Positions 16,175 through 24,326 of a DNA stretch of 64,000 nt are shown here, piece after piece (the first letter of the stretch is position 1; each line of letters starts with the position of its first letter). The DNA comes from Clostridia bacterium (lineage in GTDB: Bacteria > Bacillota > Clostridia > Christensenellales > Aristaeellaceae): assembly GCA_017541105.1 (NCBI GenBank), contig JAFXZS010000002.1, forward strand, positions 29,764-93,763, read 5' to 3'. Below the pieces are notes generated by a model. It did not search any database and was not told where the DNA came from. It saw nothing but the letters and a program-made list of their open reading frames with translations. The translations under genes were made by a program, and so were the position numbers.

Positions 16175-16726
16175 ATGCTGTATATTATGCGCCATGGAAA
16201 AACAGACTGGAATGTCCGGCATAAACTGCAGGGCAGGACGGATATTCCGCTGAACGAAGAGGGCCGCCGCATGGCTGAAACGGCACGGGAGGAATACCGG
16301 GCGGTTCCGCTTGATGAATGCTGGAGTTCTCCGCTGGTACGGGCCCGGGAAACAGCAGAGATTGTCCTGCGCGGGCGGGGCATTCCGATCTATACGGATG
16401 ACCGCCTTCGGGAGATGAGTTTCGGGGAGTATGAGGGCATGGAAAACACCTTTGACCATCCGGAATGCCCCATCAATGTGCTGTTCCGGAAGCCCGAGCT
16501 GTATACCTGCTCTGTCGGCGGGGCAGAGACCTTTGAAGCGCTGTTCGCACGGACCGGAGCATTTCTGCAGGAGGTGATCGATCCGCTGATGGCGCAGGGA
16601 AAGCATGTGCTGATTGTGGGACACGGCGCGATGAATCTGAGCATCATCAGCCGGATCCGGAATCTTCCCAGGGAAGCATTCTGGACGCCGGGGATTGAAA
16701 ACTGCAGGATGATCCGGCTGATCTGA
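16175..16726 (+). CDS. Histidine phosphatase (phosphoglycerate mutase-like)
   Basis: 183-residue histidine phosphatase superfamily member. The catalytic motif is MRHGKTDWN (His6) and the second histidine is in VGHGAMN near residue 150. The ATG has GAAGGAAAA upstream. The phosphate donor could be a sugar phosphate or cobalamin-pathway intermediate; no cobalamin genes are adjacent, so a CobC role is not supported. It is a single-gene unit, with its own promoter and an intrinsic terminator. Confidence 0.88.
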   Translation: MLYIMRHGKTDWNVRHKLQGRTDIPLNEEGRRMAETAREEYRAVPLDECWSSPLVRARETAEIVLRGRGIPIYTDDRLREMSFGEYEGMENTFDHPECPINVLFRKPELYTCSVGGAETFEALFARTGAFLQEVIDPLMAQGKHVLIVGHGAMNLSIISRIRNLPREAFWTPGIENCRMIRLI

Positions 16727-16739
16727 CCGGCGTGCCGAA

Positions 16740-16769
16740 AAAGAGACCTTCCGCGAAAGGTCTTTTTTC
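16740..16769 (+). terminator. Terminator after the histidine phosphatase
   Basis: AGACCTT-CCGCGA-AAGGTCT stem followed by a T run on the plus strand, 14 bases after the stop codon. Confidence 0.88.
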
Positions 16770-16833
16770 CTTGTCCGGCGAATAGTATACGCTGGATTCT
16801 GCTGAATATCAGTTAATACGGAGGGGAACACAC

Positions 16834-18246
16834 ATGAGCGATCATCAGGTTATAAATCCCTACCTGCCCAACTGGGAATATGTTCCGGACGGGGAACCTT
16901 ATGTTTTCGGCGACAGGGTCTATGTCTACGGTTCCCATGATTTCTTCGGCGGGGATGTATACTGCATGGGGGACTATGTCTGCTGGTCCGCACCGGCGGA
17001 CGATCTGGGAAACTGGAAATATGAAGGCGCCATTTACCGTAAAGACCAGGATCCGCACAATACGGATCTGCAGGGGAACCTTTACGCACCGGACGTGGCT
17101 GTGGGGCCGGACGGCCGCTATTACCTGTACTATGTACTGAGCAACTGGGGTGTGGTTTCCGTCGCGGTCAGCGACCGGCCTGCCGGACCCTATGAGTTTT
17201 ACGGCTATGTCCATTATCCGGACGGGACCCGGCTGGGAGAAAAGGAAGGGGATGAACCGCAGTTTGATCCGGGCGTGCTGACAGAAGGGGACAGAACCTA
17301 TCTGTACACCGGTTTCTGCGGCTATGGAGACAAATCCCGGCATGGGGCCATGTGCACCGTACTGGACCGGGATATGCTGACGGTGAGGGAAGCACCGTGC
17401 TTTGTGGCTCCCGGTGTGATGTACAGCCAGGGCACGGGGTTTGAAGGCCATGAGTTTTTCGAGGCGCCTTCCATCCGCAAGCGGGGAGATCTCTACTATT
17501 TCATTTATTCTTCCATCCAGTTTCATGAGCTGTGCTATGCTGTGAGCCGCGAACCCACACGGGGCTTTGTTTATCAGGGGGTGATCATCTCCAGCTGTGA
17601 CAAGGGGATTGCGTCCTATAAGCCTGCGGACAAACCCATGTATTATACGGCGAACAATCACGGCAGCATGGAGAAGATCGGAGAGGAATGGTATATCTTC
17701 TATCACCGGCACACGAACGGCACCAATTATTCCCGGCAGGGCTGCCTGGAAAAACTGTGTTTCCGGGAGGATGGCACCATCATCCAGGCGGAAATGACTT
17801 CCTGCGGCAGCGTTCGTCCCCTGAAAGGGAAAGGCCGGTATCCCGCCTATATCGCCTGCCATCTGTTCACGGATACGGAAGTGACCTATGTGCCCTGGTC
17901 CGGCTGGATGGACGACCGGTTTCCGAAGATTACCCAGGAAATCGAGGAAGGCGGACACGGCATCGGTTATATCGCAAACATGCGGGAATCCGCTACGGCC
18001 GGTTTCCGGTATTTCGACTGCCGGAATGTGGAGCGGATCAGCATCCGGACAAAAGGATACGCCACCGGAAGGATGGAAATCCGCACAGCCTGGGACGGGG
18101 AAGCCCTGGGCAGCGTGCCGATCGGCTATGCCAACGTATGGCATGACACAGAAGCGGAGATCCGGATTCCGGACGGTATCCAGTCCCTGTATTTTACTTT
18201 CAGAGGACAGGGGCACCTGCAGTTTGCGGGATTCGAGCTGAAATAA
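16834..18246 (+). CDS. Glycoside hydrolase family 43 protein
   Basis: 470-residue cytoplasmic GH43-type enzyme expected to act on arabinose- or xylose-containing oligosaccharides. The five-bladed propeller is shown by EPYVFGDRVYVYGSHD at the N-terminus, YAPDVAVGPDGRYYLYY around residue 88 and the catalytic-acid segment HEFFEAPSIRKRGDLYY near residue 210. The last 120 residues form a beta-rich accessory domain resembling a CBM6-like or GH43-associated sandwich. No signal peptide. AATACGGAGGGGAAC precedes the ATG. The neighbouring genes are not sugar transporters, so the substrate is unknown. It converges on the M20 peptidase gene with a 10-bp gap. Confidence 0.87.
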   Translation: MSDHQVINPYLPNWEYVPDGEPYVFGDRVYVYGSHDFFGGDVYCMGDYVCWSAPADDLGNWKYEGAIYRKDQDPHNTDLQGNLYAPDVAVGPDGRYYLYYVLSNWGVVSVAVSDRPAGPYEFYGYVHYPDGTRLGEKEGDEPQFDPGVLTEGDRTYLYTGFCGYGDKSRHGAMCTVLDRDMLTVREAPCFVAPGVMYSQGTGFEGHEFFEAPSIRKRGDLYYFIYSSIQFHELCYAVSREPTRGFVYQGVIISSCDKGIASYKPADKPMYYTANNHGSMEKIGEEWYIFYHRHTNGTNYSRQGCLEKLCFREDGTIIQAEMTSCGSVRPLKGKGRYPAYIACHLFTDTEVTYVPWSGWMDDRFPKITQEIEEGGHGIGYIANMRESATAGFRYFDCRNVERISIRTKGYATGRMEIRTAWDGEALGSVPIGYANVWHDTEAEIRIPDGIQSLYFTFRGQGHLQFAGFELK

Positions 18247-18256
18247 AGAACCGGCC

Positions 18257-19699
18257 TCAGGCGGGGAGATTGGCCAGGATCAGGTTCCGGTAAAAATCCA
18301 CCGCGCCGGGAAGGCAATTGATTTCAATATTTTCGTTGAGTCCATGCATCCCTTTCATCTGCTCCGGTCCGTAGATGACCGGCGCAAAACGGACCACATT
18401 CTCACAGATCTCCTGATAAAACCGGGCATCGGTTGCGCCGGTCATGACATAGGGGCTGCCGGCACAGCCGGGAAAAGTTTCCGCCACTACGCGCTGCACC
18501 AGGCGGAAAGCTTTGCCGTGAATATCCGTGCAGCTTGTGTAATCCTCACTCTGAAGCACTTCCATTTCCAGTTTATGCTTTTTCGCACATTTCCGGATGA
18601 TTTCCAGGCTTTCAGCCATCCCCTGATGAGGGATGAAGCGCATGTTTGCGCTGACAGTGGCCTTTTGCGGTATGACGTTGCAGGCGTCTGACCCGCTCTG
18701 CATGGTGAAGGCCACCGTGGTGCGGATCATTGCACCGGCCTGGGGGCTGATCAGGGGCAGTACCCGGAGCAGCAGCGGCCGGAACAGCCACAGGTTGGAA
18801 AAGATCCAACGCAGCGGAAAGGAGGCGTAAGGTGCCAGCGTTTCAAACATGGCGGCCACTTCTCCGGGCATCCGCCGGCGGAAGAGGTTGTGAGACTCCA
18901 CATCGTGGACAAAATCTGCCAGCCGGGCAATCGGGGAATGGGCAGCCGGCGCGCTGGCATGGCCGCCGCCGGAGCGGGCTGTAAAACGAACGTCCGCCTT
19001 GCCCTTCTCGAATACGCCGATCATCGCGAAATTGCCGGGAATACCTCCGATAGGCTCCCGGATGATCCCGCCGCCCTCATCACAGACAAGCCAGGGATGT
19101 ACCCCTCTTTTTTTCATTTCCGCCACAAGCCCGGGGCAGCCATCCCCGCCCCATTCCTCCGTGCAGGAAGAGGAGAGGTATACATCGTTTTCCGGGACGA
19201 TTCCTTCCGCAATGAGTTCTTCCGCGGCCTGAAAGAAGGCCATCAGGGAACACTTGGTATCCGAAGCGCCCCGGCCCCAGACTTTGCCGTCCCGGATGTC
19301 TCCGGAGAAGGGGGGATGGATCCAGTCGCCTTCCGCCGGCACCACGTCCTGGTGGCTCATCAGCACGAGCGGACGGGCATTGCTCTTCCCTTTCCAGAAA
19401 TAGAGCAGGTTGCCGTTGATCTCTGTTTTTTCCATGGCCTGATGCACATGGGGAAACAGCTCTTCCAGCACCCGATGAAAGGCCAGAAACTTTTCCCGCT
19501 GCACTTCCCCGGGAATGGAGACGGTTTCCTGCCGTACCATGGCGGACAGCTTTTCCGCGTAGGCCCGGGCGCGGTCCGGGTCCGGCATCGGTTCATAGGT
19601 GGATTTTTTCGGAGGAATCAGCAGCGTCCGTACCAGGCTGACCGCCAGCAGCAGAAGAAGCAGAGCAAAAACCCCGGCGGCGATCCAGGCGATCATCAT
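18257..19699 (-). CDS. M20 family metallopeptidase, membrane-anchored (PM20D1-like)
   Basis: 480-residue M20 zinc peptidase with an N-terminal membrane helix (about residues 2-25) and the catalytic domain in the pattern of PM20D1-like carboxypeptidases. Metal-ligand and catalytic segments are SHQDVV, GRGASDTK, TEEWGGDG and DEGGG, with a dimerisation-type insert between. M20D relatives hydrolyse or form N-acyl amino acids. The start at 19699 (MMIAWIAAG) overlaps the upstream gene stop by an ATGA, so the three genes DUF5058, membrane protein and M20 form one coupled operon. The two membrane proteins may import or export its substrate or product; that is an inference. Confidence 0.87.
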   Translation of the reverse strand: MMIAWIAAGVFALLLLLLAVSLVRTLLIPPKKSTYEPMPDPDRARAYAEKLSAMVRQETVSIPGEVQREKFLAFHRVLEELFPHVHQAMEKTEINGNLLYFWKGKSNARPLVLMSHQDVVPAEGDWIHPPFSGDIRDGKVWGRGASDTKCSLMAFFQAAEELIAEGIVPENDVYLSSSCTEEWGGDGCPGLVAEMKKRGVHPWLVCDEGGGIIREPIGGIPGNFAMIGVFEKGKADVRFTARSGGGHASAPAAHSPIARLADFVHDVESHNLFRRRMPGEVAAMFETLAPYASFPLRWIFSNLWLFRPLLLRVLPLISPQAGAMIRTTVAFTMQSGSDACNVIPQKATVSANMRFIPHQGMAESLEIIRKCAKKHKLEMEVLQSEDYTSCTDIHGKAFRLVQRVVAETFPGCAGSPYVMTGATDARFYQEICENVVRFAPVIYGPEQMKGMHGLNENIEINCLPGAVDFYRNLILANLPA

Positions 19700-20385
19700 T
19701 TCCGCGCAGCCTCCTTCAACCCTTTCCGATACTTCAGCCAGCTCAGGCCGATGGCAATTGCTCCGGCGGGAATTATCATGAAACTGGTGGAGGCAGTCAG
19801 GGACGGAACAAACATAAACAGCAGGGACATGATACACAGGGGAACCAGCGCGAGACGGATATCCTTGCGGAAATATTTATAGGCCATGGCGCCGAAAAGG
19901 GCAGGCACGACATTCGCGAAGGCGGGCTGCAGGGCCGGGCTTTCCAGCACCGGGCGGAGGGGAATCATCCCCAGCACGCCCAAAGCAAGCACCACGATCG
20001 TGACCAGGGACGATGTGGCAATGGACAGGGTGGAAATGACTTCATTTTCCGCCGTACCCGTTTTGGCGCCGACGAGTTCCCGGGCATTCATGGCGCAGGG
20101 AATCTTCATGTTGATCAGGTTGCCGGTGATGAAAGCCAGGTAGCTTCCGCCCGCACCCAGCATGGGTGTATATACCAGGTATTCCACAATACTGGAAACG
20201 GTCCAAACCAGGCCGACAGACAGGAACCCCCGCGCCGCGGCGCCAAGGTCGGGCATGGTGCCCAGCAGGCTGCCGATCACAAAAGGCGCGCCCAGCAACA
20301 GGATCAGCGTCAGCACGGAAACAATCCGCCCCAGCCGGTGGGTGGTTTTCATGTAAGCTTCGTATGCCACTTTCTTATCCATCAT
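19696..20385 (-). CDS. Multi-pass membrane protein of the M20/DUF5058 operon
   Basis: 229-residue integral membrane protein with about six helices. No named family was recognised with certainty. The central segment MLGAGGSYLAFITGNLINMKIPCAMNA is rich in small residues and looks like a substrate or ion pathway. The SD GGAGG lies 6 bases before ATG 20385. It is sandwiched between a DUF5058 protein and the M20 peptidase, overlapping the latter by 4 bases, so it is most likely a subunit of a two-component transporter working with the peptidase. Confidence 0.7.
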   Translation of the reverse strand: MMDKKVAYEAYMKTTHRLGRIVSVLTLILLLGAPFVIGSLLGTMPDLGAAARGFLSVGLVWTVSSIVEYLVYTPMLGAGGSYLAFITGNLINMKIPCAMNARELVGAKTGTAENEVISTLSIATSSLVTIVVLALGVLGMIPLRPVLESPALQPAFANVVPALFGAMAYKYFRKDIRLALVPLCIMSLLFMFVPSLTASTSFMIIPAGAIAIGLSWLKYRKGLKEAARK

Positions 20386-20396
20386 TCAGATCCTCC

Positions 20397-21143
20397 TCAT
20401 GCTCCGGCCAGAACGGCTGCCAGCATTCCCAGAAGCATACTGCCGGCAATGGAGAAATTATCCAGCCATTCCCAGTGCTTCTTTTCCGCGAGATAAATGA
20501 ATCCGGCCATTGCCGCAGCGGCCACTGCAGCGACCAGCAGCGGGATCCAGCTGCCGGAGAAAGTGAAACGGCCGTTTCCGGAAACAAGTTCCCCCAGATA
20601 GCTGCCCAGGTAGGCGCTGACCATGCCGATGAACATGGCGATCATGGCAAGATCCCCGAAACCGCTTCCGGATTTCCCTGCGGTATTTCTTCCCTGCAGG
20701 CGCTTCAGATAACGCTTGTTGAACAAGGCGGCCAGGATCATTCCCCAGATGATACAGGCGCTCATCAGCAGGGCAATGGTAGCGAAGGCCTGCGTTGTCA
20801 TTGCGCCGGGGGCCAGCTTGATTCCCACCTGCTCGGCAGCGGCGCCGGCCACCTGGGTTTCATAGTGCAGGGCGCCGATAACGCTCAGGCGCAGCCAGGG
20901 CCAGGGAATCCCAAGGCTGCCGCTCAGCGCCAGTACGCCCAGCAGAATCCCGACACTGGGCAGGACAGAGAAAGTGGCGCTGGAGGTAATGGCACGTTTC
21001 ATGCGAACAGGATCCATTCCCAGAGCAATGCCGGCTCTCCACGCCCGCACCAGAAAGACTACACACACGGCGGCGATGAACAGAACAATCGCGCCGCAAA
21101 CCAGATACAGTCCGCTGCTGTTCAGCTGATCCAGCACAGTCAA
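20397..21143 (-). CDS. DUF5058 family membrane protein
   Basis: 248-residue membrane protein matching the DUF5058 pattern: N-terminal helix GLYLVCGAIVLFIAAVCVVFLVRAW, then SSATFSVLPSVGILLGVLALSG and LRLSVIGALHYETQVAGAAAE. A TTG start at 21143 was chosen because AAGGAGG sits 8 bases upstream and the frame has no ATG before the conserved helix. It is first in the operon with a second membrane protein and the M20 peptidase. Gene order suggests a paired membrane complex for the peptidase substrate, but the DUF has no assigned function. Confidence 0.75.
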   Translation of the reverse strand: MTVLDQLNSSGLYLVCGAIVLFIAAVCVVFLVRAWRAGIALGMDPVRMKRAITSSATFSVLPSVGILLGVLALSGSLGIPWPWLRLSVIGALHYETQVAGAAAEQVGIKLAPGAMTTQAFATIALLMSACIIWGMILAALFNKRYLKRLQGRNTAGKSGSGFGDLAMIAMFIGMVSAYLGSYLGELVSGNGRFTFSGSWIPLLVAAVAAAAMAGFIYLAEKKHWEWLDNFSIAGSMLLGMLAAVLAGA

Positions 21144-21177
21144 GATGATTACCTCCTTTTGATCCGCAGTCAGGCAG

Positions 21178-21242
21178 GAAAAAGCGCCGCTCCCGGAGCG
21201 GCTGCTGCAGAAAAGTATACGGGAAATATGCAGGAAATGCAA
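21178..21242 (-). promoter_or_regulatory. DUF5058 operon promoter with leader hairpin
   Basis: -35 TTGCAT (21242-21237), 17-bp spacer, -10 TATACT (21219-21214). Only about 10-15 bases into the transcript a 7-bp stem GCCGCTC/GAGCGGC (21202-21186) is followed by GC and five Ts (21183-21179). A terminator-like hairpin inside the leader, before the TTG start, suggests attenuation or premature termination control. Confidence 0.5.
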
Positions 21243-21280
21243 GAGCCGCAGCGATCGGAACCTGTTTTTTTCAGGGACGT

Positions 21281-21304
21281 AAAAACCCGGACACACGGTC
21301 CGGG
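21281..21304 (-). terminator. Terminator of the NfeD-FloA operon
   Basis: CCCGGAC-CGTGT-GTCCGGG stem followed by TTTTT on the minus strand, 45 bases beyond the last stop codon of the operon. Confidence 0.85.
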
Positions 21305-21348
21305 CTGAATTGTGTTATGCATGGAAAAAACGGAATGCCGGGAAGGGT

Positions 21349-21777
21349 TTACCTTTTGCGGCGGTTCAGGATTTCACTGATGACGACGCCGCGGACGATA
21401 TCATTGCCTGTCCAGCCAAAGGGAAGGCGGGCCTGCTCCGCTGCGGCGGGCAGTGCGCTCTTTGTTGCAGCGGTGAGCGTGCCCAGCTGTTCATTGTGAC
21501 AGGGATCGATTCCTTCATTAGTGATATAGTTCAGACTGCCCTGATAGACGGAATCGTCGTGTTCCGTGACGGTGATGGTCGGCGCCATGGGAGCAAACCG
21601 GCTGCTGCCTTGAGGCAGTGCGGGCTCCTGCGCCTCCGCGGAGGGCGGCGCAGGAGTGCGGCTGACCTGAGCCCTCTTTTTCTGCTGCTGAGCCGCCTGG
21701 TTTTTCGCGGCTTTATTCATCAGGGAAAAGATGCTTCCGACGATCACGATCAGAAAGAGGATTGGGAATTGAGTCAT
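21349..21777 (-). CDS. Small membrane-anchored protein of the FloA operon
   Basis: 142-residue protein with one N-terminal helix (residues 2-20, TQFPILFLIVIVGSIFSLM), a Gln/Ala/Pro-rich linker at about 25-60 and a short C-terminal domain with conserved-looking SVYQGSLNYITNEGIDPCHNEQ and GWTGNDIVRGVVISEIL. It resembles small uncharacterised clostridial proteins co-encoded with flotillin-like genes. It is 24 bp downstream of floA and upstream of the operon terminator. A membrane-microdomain partner of FloA is possible; nothing more specific can be said. Confidence 0.65.
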   Translation of the reverse strand: MTQFPILFLIVIVGSIFSLMNKAAKNQAAQQQKKRAQVSRTPAPPSAEAQEPALPQGSSRFAPMAPTITVTEHDDSVYQGSLNYITNEGIDPCHNEQLGTLTAATKSALPAAAEQARLPFGWTGNDIVRGVVISEILNRRKR

Positions 21778-21801
21778 TTGTCCATTCCTCCGATCCGGGT
21801 A

Positions 21802-22812
21802 TTACTTCTTCAGACGGTTTTCCGGTTCAGGCTGCTGCGGCGCACTGGCCTTGGCAATGGATTCGCGCATTTCTGTATCGGCAATGGTGTTTTTCATCTG
21901 GTAATAATCCAGGACACCCATTTTTCCATCCCTCAGCGCGGTCGCCATGGCACGCGGCACTTCGGCTTCCGCCTCGACCACCTTGGCACGCATCTCCTGC
22001 ACGGAGGCTTTCATTTCCTGCTCGCGGGCAACTGCCATGGCGCGGCGCTCTTCCGCCTTCGCCTGGGCGATGCGGCGGTCGGCTTCCGCCTGATCCATCT
22101 GCAGCTGAGCGCCGACATTGCGGCCGACGTCCACATCCGCGATATCGATGGAAAGGATTTCATAGGCGGTGCCGGCGTCCAGGCCCTTGTCCAGCACGGT
22201 GCGGCTGATCAGATCCGGATTTTCAAGCACCTGCTTGTGGGTTTCGGCACTGCCGACGGTGGTGACGATACCTTCGCCGACACGGGCGATGACGGTTTCC
22301 TCTCCGGCGCCGCCGACCAGACGCTCAATGTTGGTGCGCACGGTAACCCGGGCTTTGGCACGAAGCTCAATGCCGTCCTTGGCGATGGCGGCGACCACAG
22401 GGGTCTCGATGACCTTGGGCGTTACGCTCATCTGCACGGCCTGGAAGACATCACGGCCGGCCAGGTCGATGGCACAGGCTTTTTCAAAAGCCATCTGGAT
22501 ATTCGCACGCTGCGCGGCAATGAGTGCGTTGATGACACGATCCACGTTACCGCCGGCCAGATAGTGCGTTTCCAGTTGGGAGATGGTCAGATTCAGGCCG
22601 GCTTTATTGGCTTTGATCAGGGGATACACAAGGCGCTGGGGCTGGATCCGGCGGATCCGCATTCCCACCAGGGAACCGATGGAAACATGTACGCCGCTGG
22701 CCAGGGAAGAAATCCACAGCCCCATGGGCACAAAGTGCAGGAAGATTGCCAGGGCAATCAGTGCCACAACGATAATCAGGGGAATCAGGATAGCGGGATT
22801 CGAGAAAGTCAT
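21802..22812 (-). CDS. floA: Flotillin-like protein FloA
   Basis: 336-residue FloA (SPFH/YqfA family). The N-terminus has two membrane segments (about residues 8-27 and 30-45). Hallmark stretches are [21 protein letters not shown], a central SPFH-type domain with [28 protein letters not shown], and an Ala/Glu-rich coiled-coil tail ([30 protein letters not shown]). FloA scaffolds functional membrane microdomains in Bacillota. The gene follows an NfeD-type gene by 24 bp, the standard NfeD-flotillin pair. Confidence 0.95.
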   Translation of the reverse strand: MTFSNPAILIPLIIVVALIALAIFLHFVPMGLWISSLASGVHVSIGSLVGMRIRRIQPQRLVYPLIKANKAGLNLTISQLETHYLAGGNVDRVINALIAAQRANIQMAFEKACAIDLAGRDVFQAVQMSVTPKVIETPVVAAIAKDGIELRAKARVTVRTNIERLVGGAGEETVIARVGEGIVTTVGSAETHKQVLENPDLISRTVLDKGLDAGTAYEILSIDIADVDVGRNVGAQLQMDQAEADRRIAQAKAEERRAMAVAREQEMKASVQEMRAKVVEAEAEVPRAMATALRDGKMGVLDYYQMKNTIADTEMRESIAKASAPQQPEPENRLKK

Positions 22813-22836
22813 AGACTATTCCTCCTTTGTTTTCAG

Positions 22837-23325
22837 TTACGCTTTTCGGATGACCAGCGTGTTCCCATCCACACCGGTCACGACAATGGAAGTTCCTTTT
22901 TCCAGAAAGGCGCCGGATGCGGCAGCATTCAGGCGGGTGCCCTCGATCTCCACAAAGCCGGCAGGACGCAGTGCCGTGACCGCCGTGCCGGTTTTTCCCT
23001 TCCAGGAGTCCAGCGCTGCCCGAGAGGACGCGGAAGCCTCCTCCGTTTCCTTCAGTACGAGCGCGCTGCGGCTTAACCGGCCGTGCATCGCGCTGCGATA
23101 AGAGATCAGCACGGCCAGCGAGATGAAGATCAGTACTCCGAATGCGGCAACCAGCCCCCAGACGGTTCCATGCACTGAACCGGTGACGATGATGGCGACA
23201 ATCTCCAGCAGAATGCCGAAGACGCCGGCAGCACCGAAGCCGGGCATGAAAGCCTCCATCATGATCAGACCGCTGCCGACGATAAAGCAGATGATCATGA
23301 CCAGATTGCCGGTGAACGGATCCAT
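22837..23325 (-). CDS. NfeD family protein
   Basis: 162-residue short NfeD protein with about three membrane helices in the first 90 residues, including SGLIMMEAFMPGFGAAGVFG, and a C-terminal OB-fold-like beta domain (GKTGTAVTALRPAGFVEIEGTRL and VTGVDGNTLVIRKA). It lacks the N-terminal serine protease of long NfeD proteins. NfeD partners flotillins; here it is directly upstream of floA. GGAAAGGAGG precedes the ATG. Confidence 0.9.
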   Translation of the reverse strand: MDPFTGNLVMIICFIVGSGLIMMEAFMPGFGAAGVFGILLEIVAIIVTGSVHGTVWGLVAAFGVLIFISLAVLISYRSAMHGRLSRSALVLKETEEASASSRAALDSWKGKTGTAVTALRPAGFVEIEGTRLNAAASGAFLEKGTSIVVTGVDGNTLVIRKA

Positions 23326-23472
23326 AACGAGTTCCTCCTTTCCCGGAGAGCATCCGGCATTGAAAACCGGGGCTCCGGATCATTGTCTTTTCTTTCGTCA
23401 GATTCATTTTACGGAAAATGGAAAGCCGAAAAAAGGATGAATCACGAAAGATAGAGGGGTTTATTTGTCCGT

Positions 23473-23501
23473 ATTATACAGAAACGCAGCGAAAAAAGCA
23501 A
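23473..23501 (-). promoter_or_regulatory. NfeD-FloA operon promoter
   Basis: -35 TTGCTT (23501-23496), 17-bp spacer, -10 TATAAT (23478-23473) with a TG just before the -10. It lies just beyond the Hsp20 terminator and gives a leader of about 140 nt. Confidence 0.6.
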
Positions 23502-23512
23502 CGGAACCAGCG

Positions 23513-23543
23513 CAAAACGGGCGTGCCCGCAAAGGGCACGCCC
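23513..23543 (-). terminator. Hsp20 terminator
   Basis: A perfect 10-bp stem, GGGCGTGCCC/GGGCACGCCC, with a 5-base loop lies 15 bases after the hsp20 stop codon, followed by GTTTTGCG; the T tract is short but the stem is strong. Confidence 0.75.
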
Positions 23544-23557
23544 GGAGGAGGGAAGGT

Positions 23558-24016
23558 TTATCCCTCAATGCAGATGGTTTTCTTTTCAGGCGCCTTCGGC
23601 GCTTCCTTCTTCGGGATGGCCAGGGACAGGACGCCGTTCTCATACTTCGCTTTGATATCTTCCTCGGTGACATAATCGCCGACATAGAAGCTGCGGGACA
23701 TAGAGCCGGAGCAGCGTTCCTGGCGCAGCACCTTGCCCTGTTTCTCCTCCTTGTTTTCCAGGGTCTTCTGGGTGGAGATGGTCAGGGTTCCGTTTTCCAG
23801 CTCCAGCCGGATTTCCTCCTTCTTAAAGCCGGGCAGATCCACATCCACCTCGTAGCCCTCGTCGGTCTCCTTGACATCGGTCTTCATCATACGGGGGGCA
23901 TTCTTTCCGTAAAGCATATGCTCCGGACGGTCCCAGCCGCGGAAGAAATCACGGTCAAAATCATTGAAAACATCCATCAGGTTTTCTCCGAAAACAGCAG
24001 GCAGGAAAGTACTCAT
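23558..24016 (-). CDS. Hsp20/alpha-crystallin small heat-shock protein
   Basis: 152-residue ATP-independent chaperone. The alpha-crystallin domain spans about 45-140, with KTDVKETDEGYEVDVDLPGFKKEEI, NGTLTI and the C-terminal KYENGVLSLAIPK; no clear C-terminal I-x-I motif is seen beyond LAIPK. Start at ATG 24016 (MSTFLPAVFG) was chosen over 24031 because GGGGG lies at a usable spacing. It is monocistronic with its own terminator. The upstream region carries four TTTGA(C/T) repeats overlapping the promoter. Confidence 0.92.
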   Translation of the reverse strand: MSTFLPAVFGENLMDVFNDFDRDFFRGWDRPEHMLYGKNAPRMMKTDVKETDEGYEVDVDLPGFKKEEIRLELENGTLTISTQKTLENKEEKQGKVLRQERCSGSMSRSFYVGDYVTEEDIKAKYENGVLSLAIPKKEAPKAPEKKTICIEG

Positions 24017-24129
24017 CTTCAAAACCCCCATTCATCGGGCACGCACTTCCCGGAGGAAGATCCTCCGCATGGTGTCCGGATTCATTATTCTCTGTGGTCT
24101 TTCACACCACCCCGTTCTCCCGAACGCTG

Positions 24130-24189
24130 ATTATAGTATAGCTAAAGATCAAAGAAAGTCAAACAGCAGAAAAGTCAAAGAAGGTCAAA
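24130..24189 (-). promoter_or_regulatory. hsp20 promoter with four TTTGAC-like repeats
   Basis: -35 TTTGAC (24163-24158), 17-bp spacer, -10 TATACT (24140-24135). The sequence (T)TTGAC occurs on the minus strand at 24189-24184, 24179-24174 and 24163-24158, and as TTTGAT at 24153-24148. The copies form two pairs, each spaced 10 bp, and one copy is the -35 itself. No CIRCE-type TTAGCACTC dyad is present. A repeat-binding repressor or activator of the heat-shock gene is the likely reader. Confidence 0.6.
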
Positions 24190-24273
24190 TTAATGCATGG
24201 AAAGGGAAAAAACGATATAAATCTCCGAAAATCTAACAATTTTTCCGTATTTCATTGTTTTTCGGAAACAAAG

Positions 24274-24296
24274 AAAAAACGCTCCGGCAGGAGCGC
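24274..24296 (-). terminator. Terminator of the NAGPA/Lgt-like pair (copy 1)
   Basis: CGCTCC-TGCC-GGAGCG stem followed by TTTTTT on the minus strand, about 30 bases after the Lgt-like stop codon. Confidence 0.82.
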
Positions 24297-24326
24297 AAAA
24301 GGACCGCAAAAGGACCGCAAAAGGTT
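24294..24326. repeat. Three tandem copies of an 11-bp unit
   Basis: CGCAAAAGGAC repeats exactly twice, with a third copy ending in GGTT in place of GGAC. The array spans the Lgt-like stop codon and touches the terminator stem. It probably arose by slippage. Confidence 0.85.

Noticed and set aside
21310-23076. Long plus-strand open frame opposite floA and nfeD
   Set aside because: It is antisense to two clear genes, is His/Gly/Gln-rich with no recognisable family, and comes from the GC-rich third positions of the real genes.
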